From NCBI RefSeq assembly GCF_003025555.1, contig NZ_PYMH01000005.1, positions 124,001-188,000 of the forward strand: a stretch of 64,000 nt of DNA, in the 5' to 3' direction. Positions within the stretch are counted from its first letter, which is position 1. Each line of letters starts with the position of its first letter. This DNA comes from Photobacterium lutimaris. Lineage in GTDB: Bacteria; Pseudomonadota; Gammaproteobacteria; Enterobacterales; Vibrionaceae. Positions 44,604 to 54,068 of the stretch are shown piece by piece. Below the pieces are notes generated by a model. The model saw nothing but the letters and a program-made list of their open reading frames with translations, was not told the origin of the DNA and ran no database searches. A program made the translations under genes and the position numbers.

Positions 44604-46478
44604 ATGTCTCACACCTTGCTGCCGAACATTATTGAGTTTCTGACCCATGTCGATCCTTTCGATAAGTTGCCTCAGGACTGCCTCGAAAAAATCGCGGGTT
44701 GTATCAAGATTAATTATCTCGGCCAGGGGGAGCGTATCGCTTTCTCGACCGACCAGAAAGAGTGCTATCTCTATATCATCCGCACCGGTGCGATGGAGCA
44801 GCGTAAATCTGATGGGGTGCTCAGGGCCAAGCTGGGTGAGCAAGATATTTTCGGTTTTAGTTTCCTGCAAACCGAAGGTGACAGTAGCAAAGCGGAGATG
44901 GCTTATACGGCAACTGCGATGGAAAACGCCCTGCTTTATTTGATTCCACACAGCAAGCTAAAGCATATCCTGCGTTCTTATCCGGAATATGCCCAGCACT
45001 TTGCTGCTCAGGCGCAAGTACGTATTCAATCCGCACTGAGTGTGGTGTGGTCGGATGATGAAAAGGGTTTGTTCTTCAAAACCGTCGCAGAGGTTGCCAG
45101 TGATAAGGTCGCTGTTGTCTCGGCAACGATGTCGATCCAACAGGCCGCCTACCGAATGACAATTGAAACGCCGTCGCCCGTTGCTGTGGTGAAGGATGGC
45201 AACACCCTTGTCGGGGTGATGACTGATCGGGATATGGCCAAGCGGGTACTGGCCAAATGTGTTGATCCTAGCCGGCAGATCCAAGAAGTGATGACACCCA
45301 ATCCACTGACTGTCGCGCCGGATGACTTGGTGATGAAAGCGGCCTCTTTGATGATGCAGCACAATGTCCGCAGCTTGCCGGTGGTGAAAGAAGGTCAAGT
45401 GGTCGGGGTGCTGACAACAACCCACTTAGTGCAAAAACACCGAGTACAGGCAATCTTCTTGATTGAAAAAATCAATTATATCGACTCGCTGGAAGAGCTG
45501 GTGGAATTGGCGCCAGAGCGGCAGGCCATTTTTGAAGCCCTTATTGAGGGGAATGTCGGCTCCGAGATCATCGGCCAGGTCATGGCGATGATCATGGATA
45601 CGTTCAATCGCCGTATTTTGCAATTAGTCGAAGCCAAGATGGGACCACCACCGTGTGAATATGCTTGGGTGGTTGCGGGCTCCCACGCCCGTAATGAGGT
45701 CCATGCTTTGTCGGATCAGGACAATGCCATTATCTTGTCTGATGATGTGAGCGACGATCAGCGGATGTATTTCAAGTTGCTGGCGATGGATGTCTGCAAG
45801 TGGATGGACGCCTGTGGTTATAGTTTGTGTAGCGGCAACTATATGGCATCGGTTCAAAAGTGGTGCCAGCCATTGTCGGTGTGGAAGACCTACTACTCAA
45901 AATGGGCGGAAAACCCAGAGTACGAGCGACTGCTTAATATTACGGTTTTCTTGGAAGTCAGGGCTATCTATGGGCAAACTGAGTTATCGGAAGAACTCCA
46001 AGCGCACTTGATGAGCCTACTGGGAGAGAACAGCAGTTTCTTGAGTATTTTGACCAAGGATACCGTTGCTACCCAGCCACCACTCGGGATCTTTAATAAG
46101 TTCGTATTGGAAAAAAATGGTGATCAGAGCAACACCCTCAATATTAAGAAGTACGCTCTGAACTTGATCGTCGATTTGGCGCGGATCTACAGTTTGTCAG
46201 TGGGCTGCACCCTGACCGGTACCGAGGAGCGCTTTCAGTATGCTTTTGATCACGGCAGCCTGAGCGAAGAAAGCCTTAAGGATATTATTGGCGCGTACCG
46301 TTTTATCACCCGGGTACGCTATAGCCATCAACTTCAGGCCCTGAAAAATGGCGACGTGGCGGATAACCACATTTCTCCTGATATGTTTGGGAGCTTTGAG
46401 CGTAAGCACCTTAAGGATGCATTCCGGATCATTGCGGAACATCAGGATGCAGTAAAGCTGCGTTTCAGCCAAGCCTAA
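44604..46478 (+). CDS. Cyclic-nucleotide-binding-like / CBS / DUF294 nucleotidyltransferase protein
   Basis: A 624-residue protein: an N-terminal cNMP-binding-like fold (about 10-130), two CBS domains (about 155-275), a DUF294 nucleotidyltransferase domain with GSHARNE and SDQDNAIIL (about 350-375), and a helical DUF294 C-terminal domain (about 470-610). The nucleotidyltransferase signature GSxxR...SDxD is intact. In many gamma-proteobacteria this gene and a DnaQ-like exonuclease accompany acetate permease actP; here actP is absent. Its role may be nucleotide-dependent signalling. It is 22 bp upstream of the exonuclease gene. Confidence 0.87.
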   Translation: MSHTLLPNIIEFLTHVDPFDKLPQDCLEKIAGCIKINYLGQGERIAFSTDQKECYLYIIRTGAMEQRKSDGVLRAKLGEQDIFGFSFLQTEGDSSKAEMAYTATAMENALLYLIPHSKLKHILRSYPEYAQHFAAQAQVRIQSALSVVWSDDEKGLFFKTVAEVASDKVAVVSATMSIQQAAYRMTIETPSPVAVVKDGNTLVGVMTDRDMAKRVLAKCVDPSRQIQEVMTPNPLTVAPDDLVMKAASLMMQHNVRSLPVVKEGQVVGVLTTTHLVQKHRVQAIFLIEKINYIDSLEELVELAPERQAIFEALIEGNVGSEIIGQVMAMIMDTFNRRILQLVEAKMGPPPCEYAWVVAGSHARNEVHALSDQDNAIILSDDVSDDQRMYFKLLAMDVCKWMDACGYSLCSGNYMASVQKWCQPLSVWKTYYSKWAENPEYERLLNITVFLEVRAIYGQTELSEELQAHLMSLLGENSSFLSILTKDTVATQPPLGIFNKFVLEKNGDQSNTLNIKKYALNLIVDLARIYSLSVGCTLTGTEERFQYAFDHGSLSEESLKDIIGAYRFITRVRYSHQLQALKNGDVADNHISPDMFGSFERKHLKDAFRIIAEHQDAVKLRFSQA

Positions 46479-46500
46479 TAAGAATAGGAATTTCAGTATA

Positions 46501-47247
46501 ATGAAACGCATGCTGTCGTATTTTAAGCCGCTGAACCGTTTAGCCAGAGCCCAAACGAAATGGCGAGATACTCACGCCTCTAATCCGTCTTTCGAGTTGC
46601 TTGCCCAGTTGCCTAGCACTGAGCTGCTCGCACCTAATGCCTCGTTATTTGAGATCGATATTCTGTGCCTAGACTTCGAAACGACAGGGCTTAACCCCAA
46701 CAAAGATCAGATCTTGAGTATTGGTTATGTCGAGATGCAAAAGGGGATGCTTAACCTGAGCAGTTGTGAAGAAACCTTTATCAAAGACAGCAGTGGCATC
46801 AATGCCCAATCGGCGGTTATCAATCAAATTACCCCAGAAATGCTGACAACCGGCCAGGCGTTAGATGAGGCGATGGAAGGGTTGTTTGCAACAATGGTGG
46901 ATAAGATTGTGTTGGTCCACGGTTTGACCGTCGAAAAGTCCTTCCTTGAGCACTACCTGCAACAGCGGTTCGGCATCGCTATGCCGCCATTGCTATGGCT
47001 GGATACCTTGCTGATTGAGAAAATGCTGGTGACCAATCGCCATATGCGAGAAGAAGGTGACTATAGGTTGTCTTCTATCCGCCAGCGCTATGGCTTGCCG
47101 GAGTACCCTAGCCATGGTGCCTTGATTGATGCGGTTGCCACCGGCGAGTTGCTGTTGGCACTGATGAGCAAGTGTTTTGGCCAATCGAAACCTAGGCTGG
47201 AAGAGGTGTATGACATCCACCACTATGAATTGACGACCAACGGATAA
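46501..47247 (+). CDS. DEDDh 3'-5' exonuclease (DnaQ-like)
   Basis: A 248-residue exonuclease with the four DEDD acids: CLDFETTGLNP (Exo I), a central segment with Asp in the Exo II region, and HGALIDAVATGELLLAL (Exo III with catalytic His). It resembles the DNA polymerase III epsilon-like proteins often paired with DUF294 genes. It acts on single-stranded 3' ends in the family. Co-transcribed with the upstream gene, from which it is separated by 22 bp. Confidence 0.88.
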   Translation: MKRMLSYFKPLNRLARAQTKWRDTHASNPSFELLAQLPSTELLAPNASLFEIDILCLDFETTGLNPNKDQILSIGYVEMQKGMLNLSSCEETFIKDSSGINAQSAVINQITPEMLTTGQALDEAMEGLFATMVDKIVLVHGLTVEKSFLEHYLQQRFGIAMPPLLWLDTLLIEKMLVTNRHMREEGDYRLSSIRQRYGLPEYPSHGALIDAVATGELLLALMSKCFGQSKPRLEEVYDIHHYELTTNG

Positions 47248-47381
47248 GTTTTACGAGGGGCCTGAGTCGCCCTTTATACTTTACATTTAAGCGGTTTCAA
47301 TATCGCTTGTTTTCTCTTGCTCTCCAGAAAGTGAGAATCTGATTTATAGTTAAGATGCGATCCAAAGAGTGAGAGCATCTG

Positions 47382-47600
47382 ATGAAAGACCGGGAAAGAG
47401 TCAGCATAACGTTGTGCTTTCAAGCATTCTTAATAGGATGTGCTTTTTTGGCCTTGATGGGGTGTGAAAGCCGTATGTTTACTCGCAGCGATGCTGAACC
47501 GCCTATCAACCGTCAATATATGGAGCTGTACCGTACCTCGGAAATGATCGACAGGCCGCCGCCTGAGGTTTATCACTATCCCCGCCCGCCTGTTGGTTAA
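47382..47600 (+). CDS. Small lipoprotein of unknown function (72 aa)
   Basis: The 72-residue product has a type II signal peptide: hydrophobic stretch CFQAFLIGCAFLALMGC with a lipobox LMGC (Cys about residue 28). The mature part is Pro/Tyr-rich (NRQYMELYRTSE, PPPEVYHYPRPPVG). A lipid-anchored envelope protein is expected. RBS-like GAGAG lies 8 bp before the ATG. No function recognised. Confidence 0.65.
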   Translation: MKDRERVSITLCFQAFLIGCAFLALMGCESRMFTRSDAEPPINRQYMELYRTSEMIDRPPPEVYHYPRPPVG

Positions 47601-47679
47601 GTGACATTTTTTCATTCGTTTTGATATAGCGCCTTTATTGCCTGTACTTGCGCCTGTTTGTTGCAGCCTTTATCCAGAT

Positions 47680-47708
47680 AAAAAAAAGCCCCAGTCTATG
47701 ACTGGGGC
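47680..47708 (-). terminator. Intrinsic terminator of kdgF-kdgK-eda
   Basis: GCCCCAGT/ACTGGGGC with a 5-nt loop and a run of T on the minus strand, 92 bp after the eda stop. Confidence 0.9.
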
Positions 47709-47799
47709 AAATGGATCCGTTAATGTAATTACTTTGGCAAGTAACTAATAAAAATCAAAATGATCGACTAAAATCAGAAAATTCATCGGGGGGGAGCAA

Positions 47800-48423
47800 T
47801 TACTGTACTTTGGCAACAGCGTCTTTCACTAGCAGACCTAGCTCAGCCCACTGCTTGTTGTCGATAAGGTCACCAGGAACCATCCACGTACCGCCACAAG
47901 CCAGTACAGAAGGTACGGCTAGGTAGTCATCGATGTTGCTTAGGCTAACACCGCCAGTTGGCATGAATTTAACTGGGTATACAGCAGTCAGTGCTTTAAG
48001 CATTGAAACGCCGCCAGAAGGCTCAGCAGGGAAGAACTTAAGGGTACGTAGACCCATCTCCATTGCTTGCTCAACCAGGCTTGGGTTGTTAACACCAGGA
48101 ACGATAGCAACGCCTTTTTCCTGGCAGTATTTTACCGTTGTTGGGTTGAAGCCAGGGCTTACGATGAAATCAACACCGGCATCGATAGCTTGGTCAACTT
48201 GCTCTTTAGTCAGAACCGTCCCAGCACCGATCAGCATTTCAGGGAATTCTTTACGCATGTTGCGGATAGCTTGAACCGCTGCTTCTGTGCGGAAAGTGAT
48301 TTCAGCACAAGGCATGCCGTTGTCAACCAGGGCTTTACCGAGTGGGATCGCATCTTCAGCGTTTTTGATAGCAATAACAGGGATGACTTTCAGCGCAGCT
48401 AGTTTGTCGTTTAGGTTACTCAT
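47800..48423 (-). CDS. eda: KDPG aldolase
   Basis: Eda cleaves 2-keto-3-deoxy-6-phosphogluconate to pyruvate and glyceraldehyde 3-phosphate, the last step of alginate and Entner-Doudoroff catabolism. The 207-residue class I aldolase has AEITFRTEAAVQAI, IGAGTVL, FIVSPGFNP, the Schiff-base lysine in LKFFPAEPSGG and FMPTGGVSLSNI. It follows kdgK in an operon with kdgF. Codon use looks adapted to high expression. Confidence 0.96.
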   Translation of the reverse strand: MSNLNDKLAALKVIPVIAIKNAEDAIPLGKALVDNGMPCAEITFRTEAAVQAIRNMRKEFPEMLIGAGTVLTKEQVDQAIDAGVDFIVSPGFNPTTVKYCQEKGVAIVPGVNNPSLVEQAMEMGLRTLKFFPAEPSGGVSMLKALTAVYPVKFMPTGGVSLSNIDDYLAVPSVLACGGTWMVPGDLIDNKQWAELGLLVKDAVAKVQ

Positions 48424-48452
48424 AATTCTTTACTCTCACTTAGTGTCGTGTG

Positions 48453-49379
48453 TTAAATCGTTGGCATTGCGTCGGCAGGGATAACAGCACCACGGTATTG
48501 GATAACCGTCGAGGCAACCTGATGACCAGCATGTGCGGCTTGAGTCGCTGAACCGCCGGTGAAGCGCTTGGCTAGGTAGCCACCGCTGAACGAGTCACCT
48601 GCCGCAGTCGTGTCGACAACGTTGTCAGCAACAAGTGCAGGCACAAATACGTTCTGTTCGCTGGTCACAACCAAGCAAGCATCTTTACCACGCTTAATAG
48701 TCAGCTCTGTAACACCGGCACCTTGGGTACGTTCGATACATTCTTCGAGCGTTTCATCGCCGAACAACAGCTGCTCGTCATCAAACGTCAGTAGTGCGAT
48801 GTCAGTAAGGGATAGCATGCGAAGGTAGGCTTCTTGTGCTTCTTTCACACAGGCCCATAGCTTTGGACGGTAGTTGTTGTCGAACAATACCTTGCCACCT
48901 TTGCCTTTGAAATCTTCAAGGAAAGTAAATAACTGCTCACGGCTTTCGGCCGTTAGGATCGCTAGGCTGATACCACTTAGGTAAATCGCATCAAAAGCCA
49001 TTAGGTTGTTCAGCAGATCTGCACTTTGCTCTTGTTCAAGCAGGTATTTTGCTGCTGCATCGTTACGCCAGTAGTGGAAGCTACGCTCGCCAGTGCTGTC
49101 GGTTTCGATGTAGTAAAGGCCAGGAAGTTTACCTTCAAGGCGCAGCACCAAGTCAGTATTGATCCCTTCCTTGTTCCAAGCTGCCAACATTTCATCACTG
49201 AAGCTGTCGTTACCTAGGGCTGTTACGTAAGTGGTGTTGATGTCATGGTCCTTAGTAAGACGAGACAGGTATACCGCTGTGTTAAGGGTATCACCACCAA
49301 AGTTACGGGTTAGTTGGTCATTGGCTTGTTGCAGTTCAATCATGCACTCGCCAAGAATGGCAATGTTCATTGTAGCCAT
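48453..49379 (-). CDS. kdgK: 2-keto-3-deoxygluconate kinase
   Basis: A 308-residue PfkB-family kinase that phosphorylates KDG to KDPG. Motifs: IAILGECMIEL at the start, FGGDTLNTAVYLSRL, DNNYRPKLW, and the ATP/anion-hole DTTAAGDSFSGGYLA with catalytic Asp. It lies between kdgF and eda. The ATG at 49379 follows GGAG; a second ATG 9 bp on is possible. Confidence 0.95.
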   Translation of the reverse strand: MATMNIAILGECMIELQQANDQLTRNFGGDTLNTAVYLSRLTKDHDINTTYVTALGNDSFSDEMLAAWNKEGINTDLVLRLEGKLPGLYYIETDSTGERSFHYWRNDAAAKYLLEQEQSADLLNNLMAFDAIYLSGISLAILTAESREQLFTFLEDFKGKGGKVLFDNNYRPKLWACVKEAQEAYLRMLSLTDIALLTFDDEQLLFGDETLEECIERTQGAGVTELTIKRGKDACLVVTSEQNVFVPALVADNVVDTTAAGDSFSGGYLAKRFTGGSATQAAHAGHQVASTVIQYRGAVIPADAMPTI

Positions 49380-49435
49380 ACATACTCCGGAAAAAGGTGA
49401 TGGGAAGGGCACTGGTGACCTTCCCATAAGGGGAA

Positions 49436-49765
49436 TTACTTCAAAAAGTCCTGACGAACAGGTGAGAACATGTCTAGAAGGATGCTGCCTTCCTCTAGTG
49501 CTACCGCACCGTGAACCGCTAGCTTCTTAGCGATGTAAGCGTCGCCTTTTTTCAGTACGCGCTTCTCACCGTCAACTTCAGCTTCGAAGCTACCTTCTAC
49601 CACGTAGCCAATCTGGTCATGGATATCGTGGGCGTGTGGGTGGCCGATTGCGCCTTTTGCGAAGATTAGGTGTACCGCCATAAGGTCTTCAGTGTGGCCA
49701 ACGATTTTACGTTTGATGCCATCGCCTAGGTCTTCCCACTGAGTGTTGTTGATCTCGAAAAACAT
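49436..49765 (-). CDS. kdgF: Cupin protein KdgF, unsaturated uronate linearisation
   Basis: KdgF converts 4,5-unsaturated monouronates from alginate or pectin lyases to linear ketouronates such as DEH. The 109-residue cupin has metal ligands in HPHAHDIHDQIGYVVEGSF and a later His in KKLAVHGAV. It is the first gene of kdgF-kdgK-eda and lies beneath a degenerate TTGTATTATTT operator at 49796. Position and motif agree with the enzyme described for alginate users. Confidence 0.9.
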   Translation of the reverse strand: MFFEINNTQWEDLGDGIKRKIVGHTEDLMAVHLIFAKGAIGHPHAHDIHDQIGYVVEGSFEAEVDGEKRVLKKGDAYIAKKLAVHGAVALEEGSILLDMFSPVRQDFLK

Positions 49766-49795
49766 TGTGTGATTCTCCCGAAAGATAATGTGTTA

Positions 49796-49806
49796 AAATA
49801 ATACAA
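49796..49806. promoter_or_regulatory. Alginate-island operator (degenerate), kdgF
   Basis: AAATAATACAA, the complement of TTGTATTATTT, lies 31 bp before kdgF. One arm of TTGTANTACAA is intact. The same 11-bp variant stands before the first PL17 gene. Confidence 0.55.
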
Positions 49807-49850
49807 TTGAAAGTAGGGTACAAAGGGTCAGCCTTTGCTGATGTTATTGT

Positions 49851-51617
49851 TTAAGCCGCACTCGTCTCGGCTGCGGCGTCAGGCTTTTTTCTAGAAGCAC
49901 TCACCAGCAAGATACCGACCGTTAGTACGATAGAGCCACACAAAATAAACAGTCCACGGCCTGATGGGTCGTTTGGAATCAAGGCCATTGCTAGAATACC
50001 GAAGCCTGCAACACTGATTAGGTTACCAAGCATTGAACGCTGGGCTGTATCTAGCGATTGCTGCTCGTCACCACCAGATACAAGTGGGGTATTCCAGTTT
50101 TCAAATAGTTTCTCGACTTCTTTCTCACGCTCAACGGTCAAGCCTTTGTAGAAGAATTTGGTCATAATGAACCAACCACCTGTAAACACAACGTGTGCTG
50201 CTAGGCTTAGGCCAACCACTAGGTCACTCCACTCACGGCCAGTTAGTGGCTGTTCAAGGCCGAATAGGCTCTCGATGTGATGGGCTTTTAGTGCAATACC
50301 GAAGATGAAAGAAACAACACCACCAACGATTAGTGTTGACCAACCGGCCCAGTCAGGAGTCTTGCGAATCCACATACCCAGCAGGACAGGGATAAGCATT
50401 GGGAAGCCAATCAATGCACCGATGTTCAATACAATATCGAACAGGCTCAGGTGACGCAGTGAGTTAATGAACAAACCAATCGAGATGATGATGAAGCCCA
50501 TCAAGATAGTGGTTAGTTTAGAAACAATGATCAGCTCTTTCTGGTTCGCGTGTGGGCGGAAGATTGGCTGATAGAAGTTACAAACAAAGATACCCGCATT
50601 ACGGTTCAGGCCTGAGTCCATTGAAGACATGGTTGCAGCGAACATGGCAGACATGAGGAGACCAACCATACCGGCAGGCATCACATTCTGCACAAAAGCA
50701 AGGTAAGCGGCATCACCGGCTTTGTCACCCATTGATGCGTACTGCGCAGCAAAGTCAGGCATGAATGCACTGACGTACCATGGTGGAAGGAACCAGATAA
50801 TTGGGCCTACAACCATTAGGATACAAGCAAGACCTGCCGCCTTACGCGCATTTTCACTGTCTTTCGCTGCAAGGTAGCGGTAAGCGTTGATGCCGTTGTT
50901 CATCACACCGAACTGCTTAACAAAGATGAAGACAACCCAAAGGATGAAGATACTGATGTAATTCAGGTTGTTACCAATCAGGAAGTTACCCTGGAAGTTA
51001 TCAACAATGTTACCAATACCGCCACCGTGGAAGTACGCTGCAATCGCACACGTGATGGTTACCGCCATGATCACCAGCATCTGCATGAAGTCAGAGGCGA
51101 TAACGGCCCAAGAGCCACCTGTTACCGCCATCCCCATCAGGACGATACCCGTAAAGACAATGGTTGCCTCCATTGGGATGTCAAATACAGCGGCAACAAA
51201 GATTGCCAGGCCGTTTAACCAAACACCTGCTGAAATCAGGCTGTCAGGCATGCTCCCCCAAGTGAAGAATTGCTCTGTGGTTTTACCAAAACGCATACGG
51301 ATGGCATCAATCGCTGTCACCACGCGTAGCTGACGGAATTTTGGTGCGAAATACAGATAGTTGAGGAAATAACCGAAGGCATTTGCTAAGAACAAAATAA
51401 CTACGGCGAAACCATCTGTAAATGCTTTCCCTGCTGCACCAGTAAACGTCCATGCTGAAAATTGAGTCATGAAGGCGGTAGCACCTACCATCCACCATAA
51501 CATCTTGCCTCCCCCCCTGAAGTAATCACTGGTAGAGGTGGTGAATTTTCTAAACATCCACCCGATAGCGATCAGAAATAGGAAATAGGCCAGAACTACG
51601 AAAGTATCAATGGTCAT
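49851..51617 (-). CDS. Sodium:solute symporter, oligoalginate/uronate importer (first)
   Basis: A 588-residue SSS-family symporter with about 14 helices. It starts TFVVLAYFLFLIAIGWMFRK and has TSDYFRGGGKMLWWMVGATA, GGSWAVIASDFMQM and MFAATMSSMDSGLNRNAGIF (sodium-site region). The C-terminal tail is cytoplasmic. It is paralogous to the symporter at 62109. SSS proteins of this type (ToaA/ToaB in Vibrio splendidus) import alginate oligomers or DEH. It is divergent from the PL17 pair, with a perfect operator at 51674. Confidence 0.9.
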   Translation of the reverse strand: MTIDTFVVLAYFLFLIAIGWMFRKFTTSTSDYFRGGGKMLWWMVGATAFMTQFSAWTFTGAAGKAFTDGFAVVILFLANAFGYFLNYLYFAPKFRQLRVVTAIDAIRMRFGKTTEQFFTWGSMPDSLISAGVWLNGLAIFVAAVFDIPMEATIVFTGIVLMGMAVTGGSWAVIASDFMQMLVIMAVTITCAIAAYFHGGGIGNIVDNFQGNFLIGNNLNYISIFILWVVFIFVKQFGVMNNGINAYRYLAAKDSENARKAAGLACILMVVGPIIWFLPPWYVSAFMPDFAAQYASMGDKAGDAAYLAFVQNVMPAGMVGLLMSAMFAATMSSMDSGLNRNAGIFVCNFYQPIFRPHANQKELIIVSKLTTILMGFIIISIGLFINSLRHLSLFDIVLNIGALIGFPMLIPVLLGMWIRKTPDWAGWSTLIVGGVVSFIFGIALKAHHIESLFGLEQPLTGREWSDLVVGLSLAAHVVFTGGWFIMTKFFYKGLTVEREKEVEKLFENWNTPLVSGGDEQQSLDTAQRSMLGNLISVAGFGILAMALIPNDPSGRGLFILCGSIVLTVGILLVSASRKKPDAAAETSAA

Positions 51618-51673
51618 CTTTTTCAGCCTTAAGTTTATCGAATTGGCGGTAGTGTAATAATTGAAAAGTTATA

Positions 51674-51684
51674 TTGTAATACAA
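51674..51684. promoter_or_regulatory. Alginate-island operator (perfect), symporter 1
   Basis: TTGTAATACAA, a perfect 11-bp dyad, 57 bp before the symporter gene. Confidence 0.7.
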
Positions 51685-51792
51685 GTGGGTTGTTTTCGTG
51701 ACCGCCATCATATTTATTTTTACGTGCTTCATTGTTCACTACCTTCATAGCCCTGCCGATATCCTTAATAAACAATGCCTTATGTGTTGATT

Positions 51793-51806
51793 TTGATGTG
51801 GATCAA
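51793..51806. promoter_or_regulatory. FNR-box-like site between symporter 1 and PL17
   Basis: TTGATGTGGATCAA exactly matches the FNR consensus TTGATNNNNATCAA, in the divergent promoter region. Binding by CRP-like proteins is an alternative. The rest of 51618-51926 contains only promoters and operators. Confidence 0.5.
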
Positions 51807-51869
51807 TACGGGTATTGAAATGTGATAGCTGTCGAGTTTTTTCAAAACAGTAGTGAAACAAAAAACCAT

Positions 51870-51880
51870 TTGTATTATTT
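51870..51880. promoter_or_regulatory. Alginate-island operator (degenerate), PL17
   Basis: TTGTATTATTT, identical to the kdgF variant, 47 bp before the first PL17 start. Confidence 0.55.
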
Positions 51881-51926
51881 TATGTGTATCGAAGAGGTGC
51901 GTATACGCTCTAATCTAGAGGTCAAC

Positions 51927-54068
51927 ATGAACACTACTCTCCAGCCAGTATTATTCAATCACGATGAAGTTGCTGATTTATATAAAGAAATCGGTAGTTC
52001 GTCATTAATGGGAAAAACTATTGAGAGGCTCCAGACTGATCTTGAGCAATATATGGGGTTGCCAATGGATGTTCCCGGACAAAGTGAAGCCGGGGGCTAT
52101 GAACATAATAAGCATCGGCAAAACTACCATTACATTAATCTTGCTGGTCGTTTGTTCCTGATCACTAAAGATGAGCGTTATGCCGAGTATGCGGGACAAT
52201 TGTTGACCCAATATGCAGACAAATACTTACAGCTCGACTTTCATGTTCAGCGTAACACTAACCCCCCTGGTCGCCTGTTTCATCAGATGCTGAACGAGCA
52301 CATGTGGCTTATGTATGCAAGTTTAGGCTATTCCTGTATTAGTACATGGCTGACTGGTTCGCAGCGTGAACACATCGTTGAATACTTATTCAAACCCATG
52401 CTTCACGTTGCCACAGAGAAATATGACTACGATTTTGATCGCATTCATAACCATGGTATCTGGGCTGTAGCCGCTGCGGGGATCTGCGGTCTTGCCATCG
52501 GTGAACGCAAATACCTTGAGATGGCTGTATATGGGTTGAAGGGTGACGGTAAGGCTGGTGGTTTTCTTGCACAGTTGTCAGAACTGTTCTCGCCATCGGG
52601 CTACTATATCGAAGGGCCGTATTATCATCGCTTTGCCATTCGTCCATTGGCGGTTTTTGCTGAGGTGCTGCACCGCCATATGCCTGAGTTGGATATCTAC
52701 AACTACAAAGGGCAGGTGATTAAGCAGACCACCCAAGCATTGCTGGCGACGGCTTATCCCAATGGTCTGTTTCCGGCCTTGAATGATGCATCCAAATCCA
52801 TGGGGATCACCGATATGGGGGTCGTGGTCGCGGTGAGCATGGTCTTCAAGCGTTACGGCTTTGATAAGAACCTGCTTGGAATGGCACAAATTCAGGAGCA
52901 GGTGTGGATGCACCCTTGCGGTCAAGTATTGTCTGAAGCGTGCGATGCCGAAGCGAATATTGAGCCGCCATTTTGGCCAAGCGTTGAGTTGAATGAAGGT
53001 CCTGATGGCACATGTGGTGCGCAAGGTTTCCTGCGTATGCAAGGCAATGACAAAGACATTTGCCAGCTTTCGATGAACTACGGTCAGCACGGTATGGGGC
53101 ATGGCCACTTTGATACCTTGGGTGTTGCATTTTATAGCCGTGGTCAAGAGGTTCTGCGTGAATACGGTTTTGCCCGTTGGGTCAATATCGAACCGAAGTT
53201 TGGTGGCCGCTACCTTGATGAGAACAAGAGCTACGCCCGCCAGACGATTAACCACAATGGTGTGACGGTAGATGAAGGCTGCCAGAACCATTTTGCTGTC
53301 GATCGTGCTGACCGCATGCACGGAAAGCCGCACTTCTTTATTGGGGAAGGCACAGAACTTCAAGCAATGAGTGCCTTTGCTGACGAACATTACCCCGGTG
53401 TGGGAATGCAGCGTACTGTGATGCTGCTTAAATCAGACCAGCTGGAAAATCCGTTGCTGATTGATCTGTATCGTTTGACCAGCGATAAGCCGCATCAATA
53501 TGACTATTCGCACCAGTATCAAGGTCAGATCATCCGCACCGACTTTGAATACAAGACTAATTCTGAATTACACCCATTGGGTGATAATTATGGTTACCAA
53601 CATCTATGGAACCTTGCCCGCGGCGAAGCGGGTAGCCATGCCTTAGTGAGTTGGTTGCAAGGCAATAGTTACTATACCTGGCTTGGCACCAGCTCACGCA
53701 TTGACAATGAGGTGATCTTCACCCAGACCGGTGCCAATGATTCGCAGTTTAACCTGCGTCATGAAACCAGTTTTATTATGCGAACCACCGGCAAAGATTT
53801 GCTGTTCGCCTCGGCATTGGAGACCCATGGTTACTTCAATGAAGCGGTGGAAGCGTCTGTCGATGCCCGTGGCAAGCTTAACAATATTGACGTTCTCGCG
53901 CACAACGAGACAGGCTCAGTAGTTGCCATTGAAGGGGAAGGTATCCGCTTTATTGTGATGGTGAGCAACCAGCCAAATGTGACCGACACAACCGAACATC
54001 GAATTATCATTAACGACAAGACTTATAGCTGGAAAGGATTCCTTGCTGTTGAGCAGGAGACGAAATAA
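51927..54068 (+). CDS. Oligoalginate lyase, polysaccharide lyase family 17 (first)
   Basis: A 713-residue exolytic lyase cutting alginate oligomers to unsaturated monomers. The N-terminal (alpha/alpha) barrel carries HNHGIWAVAAAG (Asn175, His176) and YYIEGPYYHRF (Tyr232). The following heparinase II/III-like beta part has MGHGHFDTLGV (His near 394) and GGRYLDENKSYARQTINHNG. These match the catalytic Asn-His-Tyr-His set of PL17. No signal peptide is seen, so the enzyme is cytoplasmic. The ATG at 51927 follows AGAGG; the longer frame to 51822 would overlap operators. It overlaps the second lyase by one base. Confidence 0.9.
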   Translation: MNTTLQPVLFNHDEVADLYKEIGSSSLMGKTIERLQTDLEQYMGLPMDVPGQSEAGGYEHNKHRQNYHYINLAGRLFLITKDERYAEYAGQLLTQYADKYLQLDFHVQRNTNPPGRLFHQMLNEHMWLMYASLGYSCISTWLTGSQREHIVEYLFKPMLHVATEKYDYDFDRIHNHGIWAVAAAGICGLAIGERKYLEMAVYGLKGDGKAGGFLAQLSELFSPSGYYIEGPYYHRFAIRPLAVFAEVLHRHMPELDIYNYKGQVIKQTTQALLATAYPNGLFPALNDASKSMGITDMGVVVAVSMVFKRYGFDKNLLGMAQIQEQVWMHPCGQVLSEACDAEANIEPPFWPSVELNEGPDGTCGAQGFLRMQGNDKDICQLSMNYGQHGMGHGHFDTLGVAFYSRGQEVLREYGFARWVNIEPKFGGRYLDENKSYARQTINHNGVTVDEGCQNHFAVDRADRMHGKPHFFIGEGTELQAMSAFADEHYPGVGMQRTVMLLKSDQLENPLLIDLYRLTSDKPHQYDYSHQYQGQIIRTDFEYKTNSELHPLGDNYGYQHLWNLARGEAGSHALVSWLQGNSYYTWLGTSSRIDNEVIFTQTGANDSQFNLRHETSFIMRTTGKDLLFASALETHGYFNEAVEASVDARGKLNNIDVLAHNETGSVVAIEGEGIRFIVMVSNQPNVTDTTEHRIIINDKTYSWKGFLAVEQETK

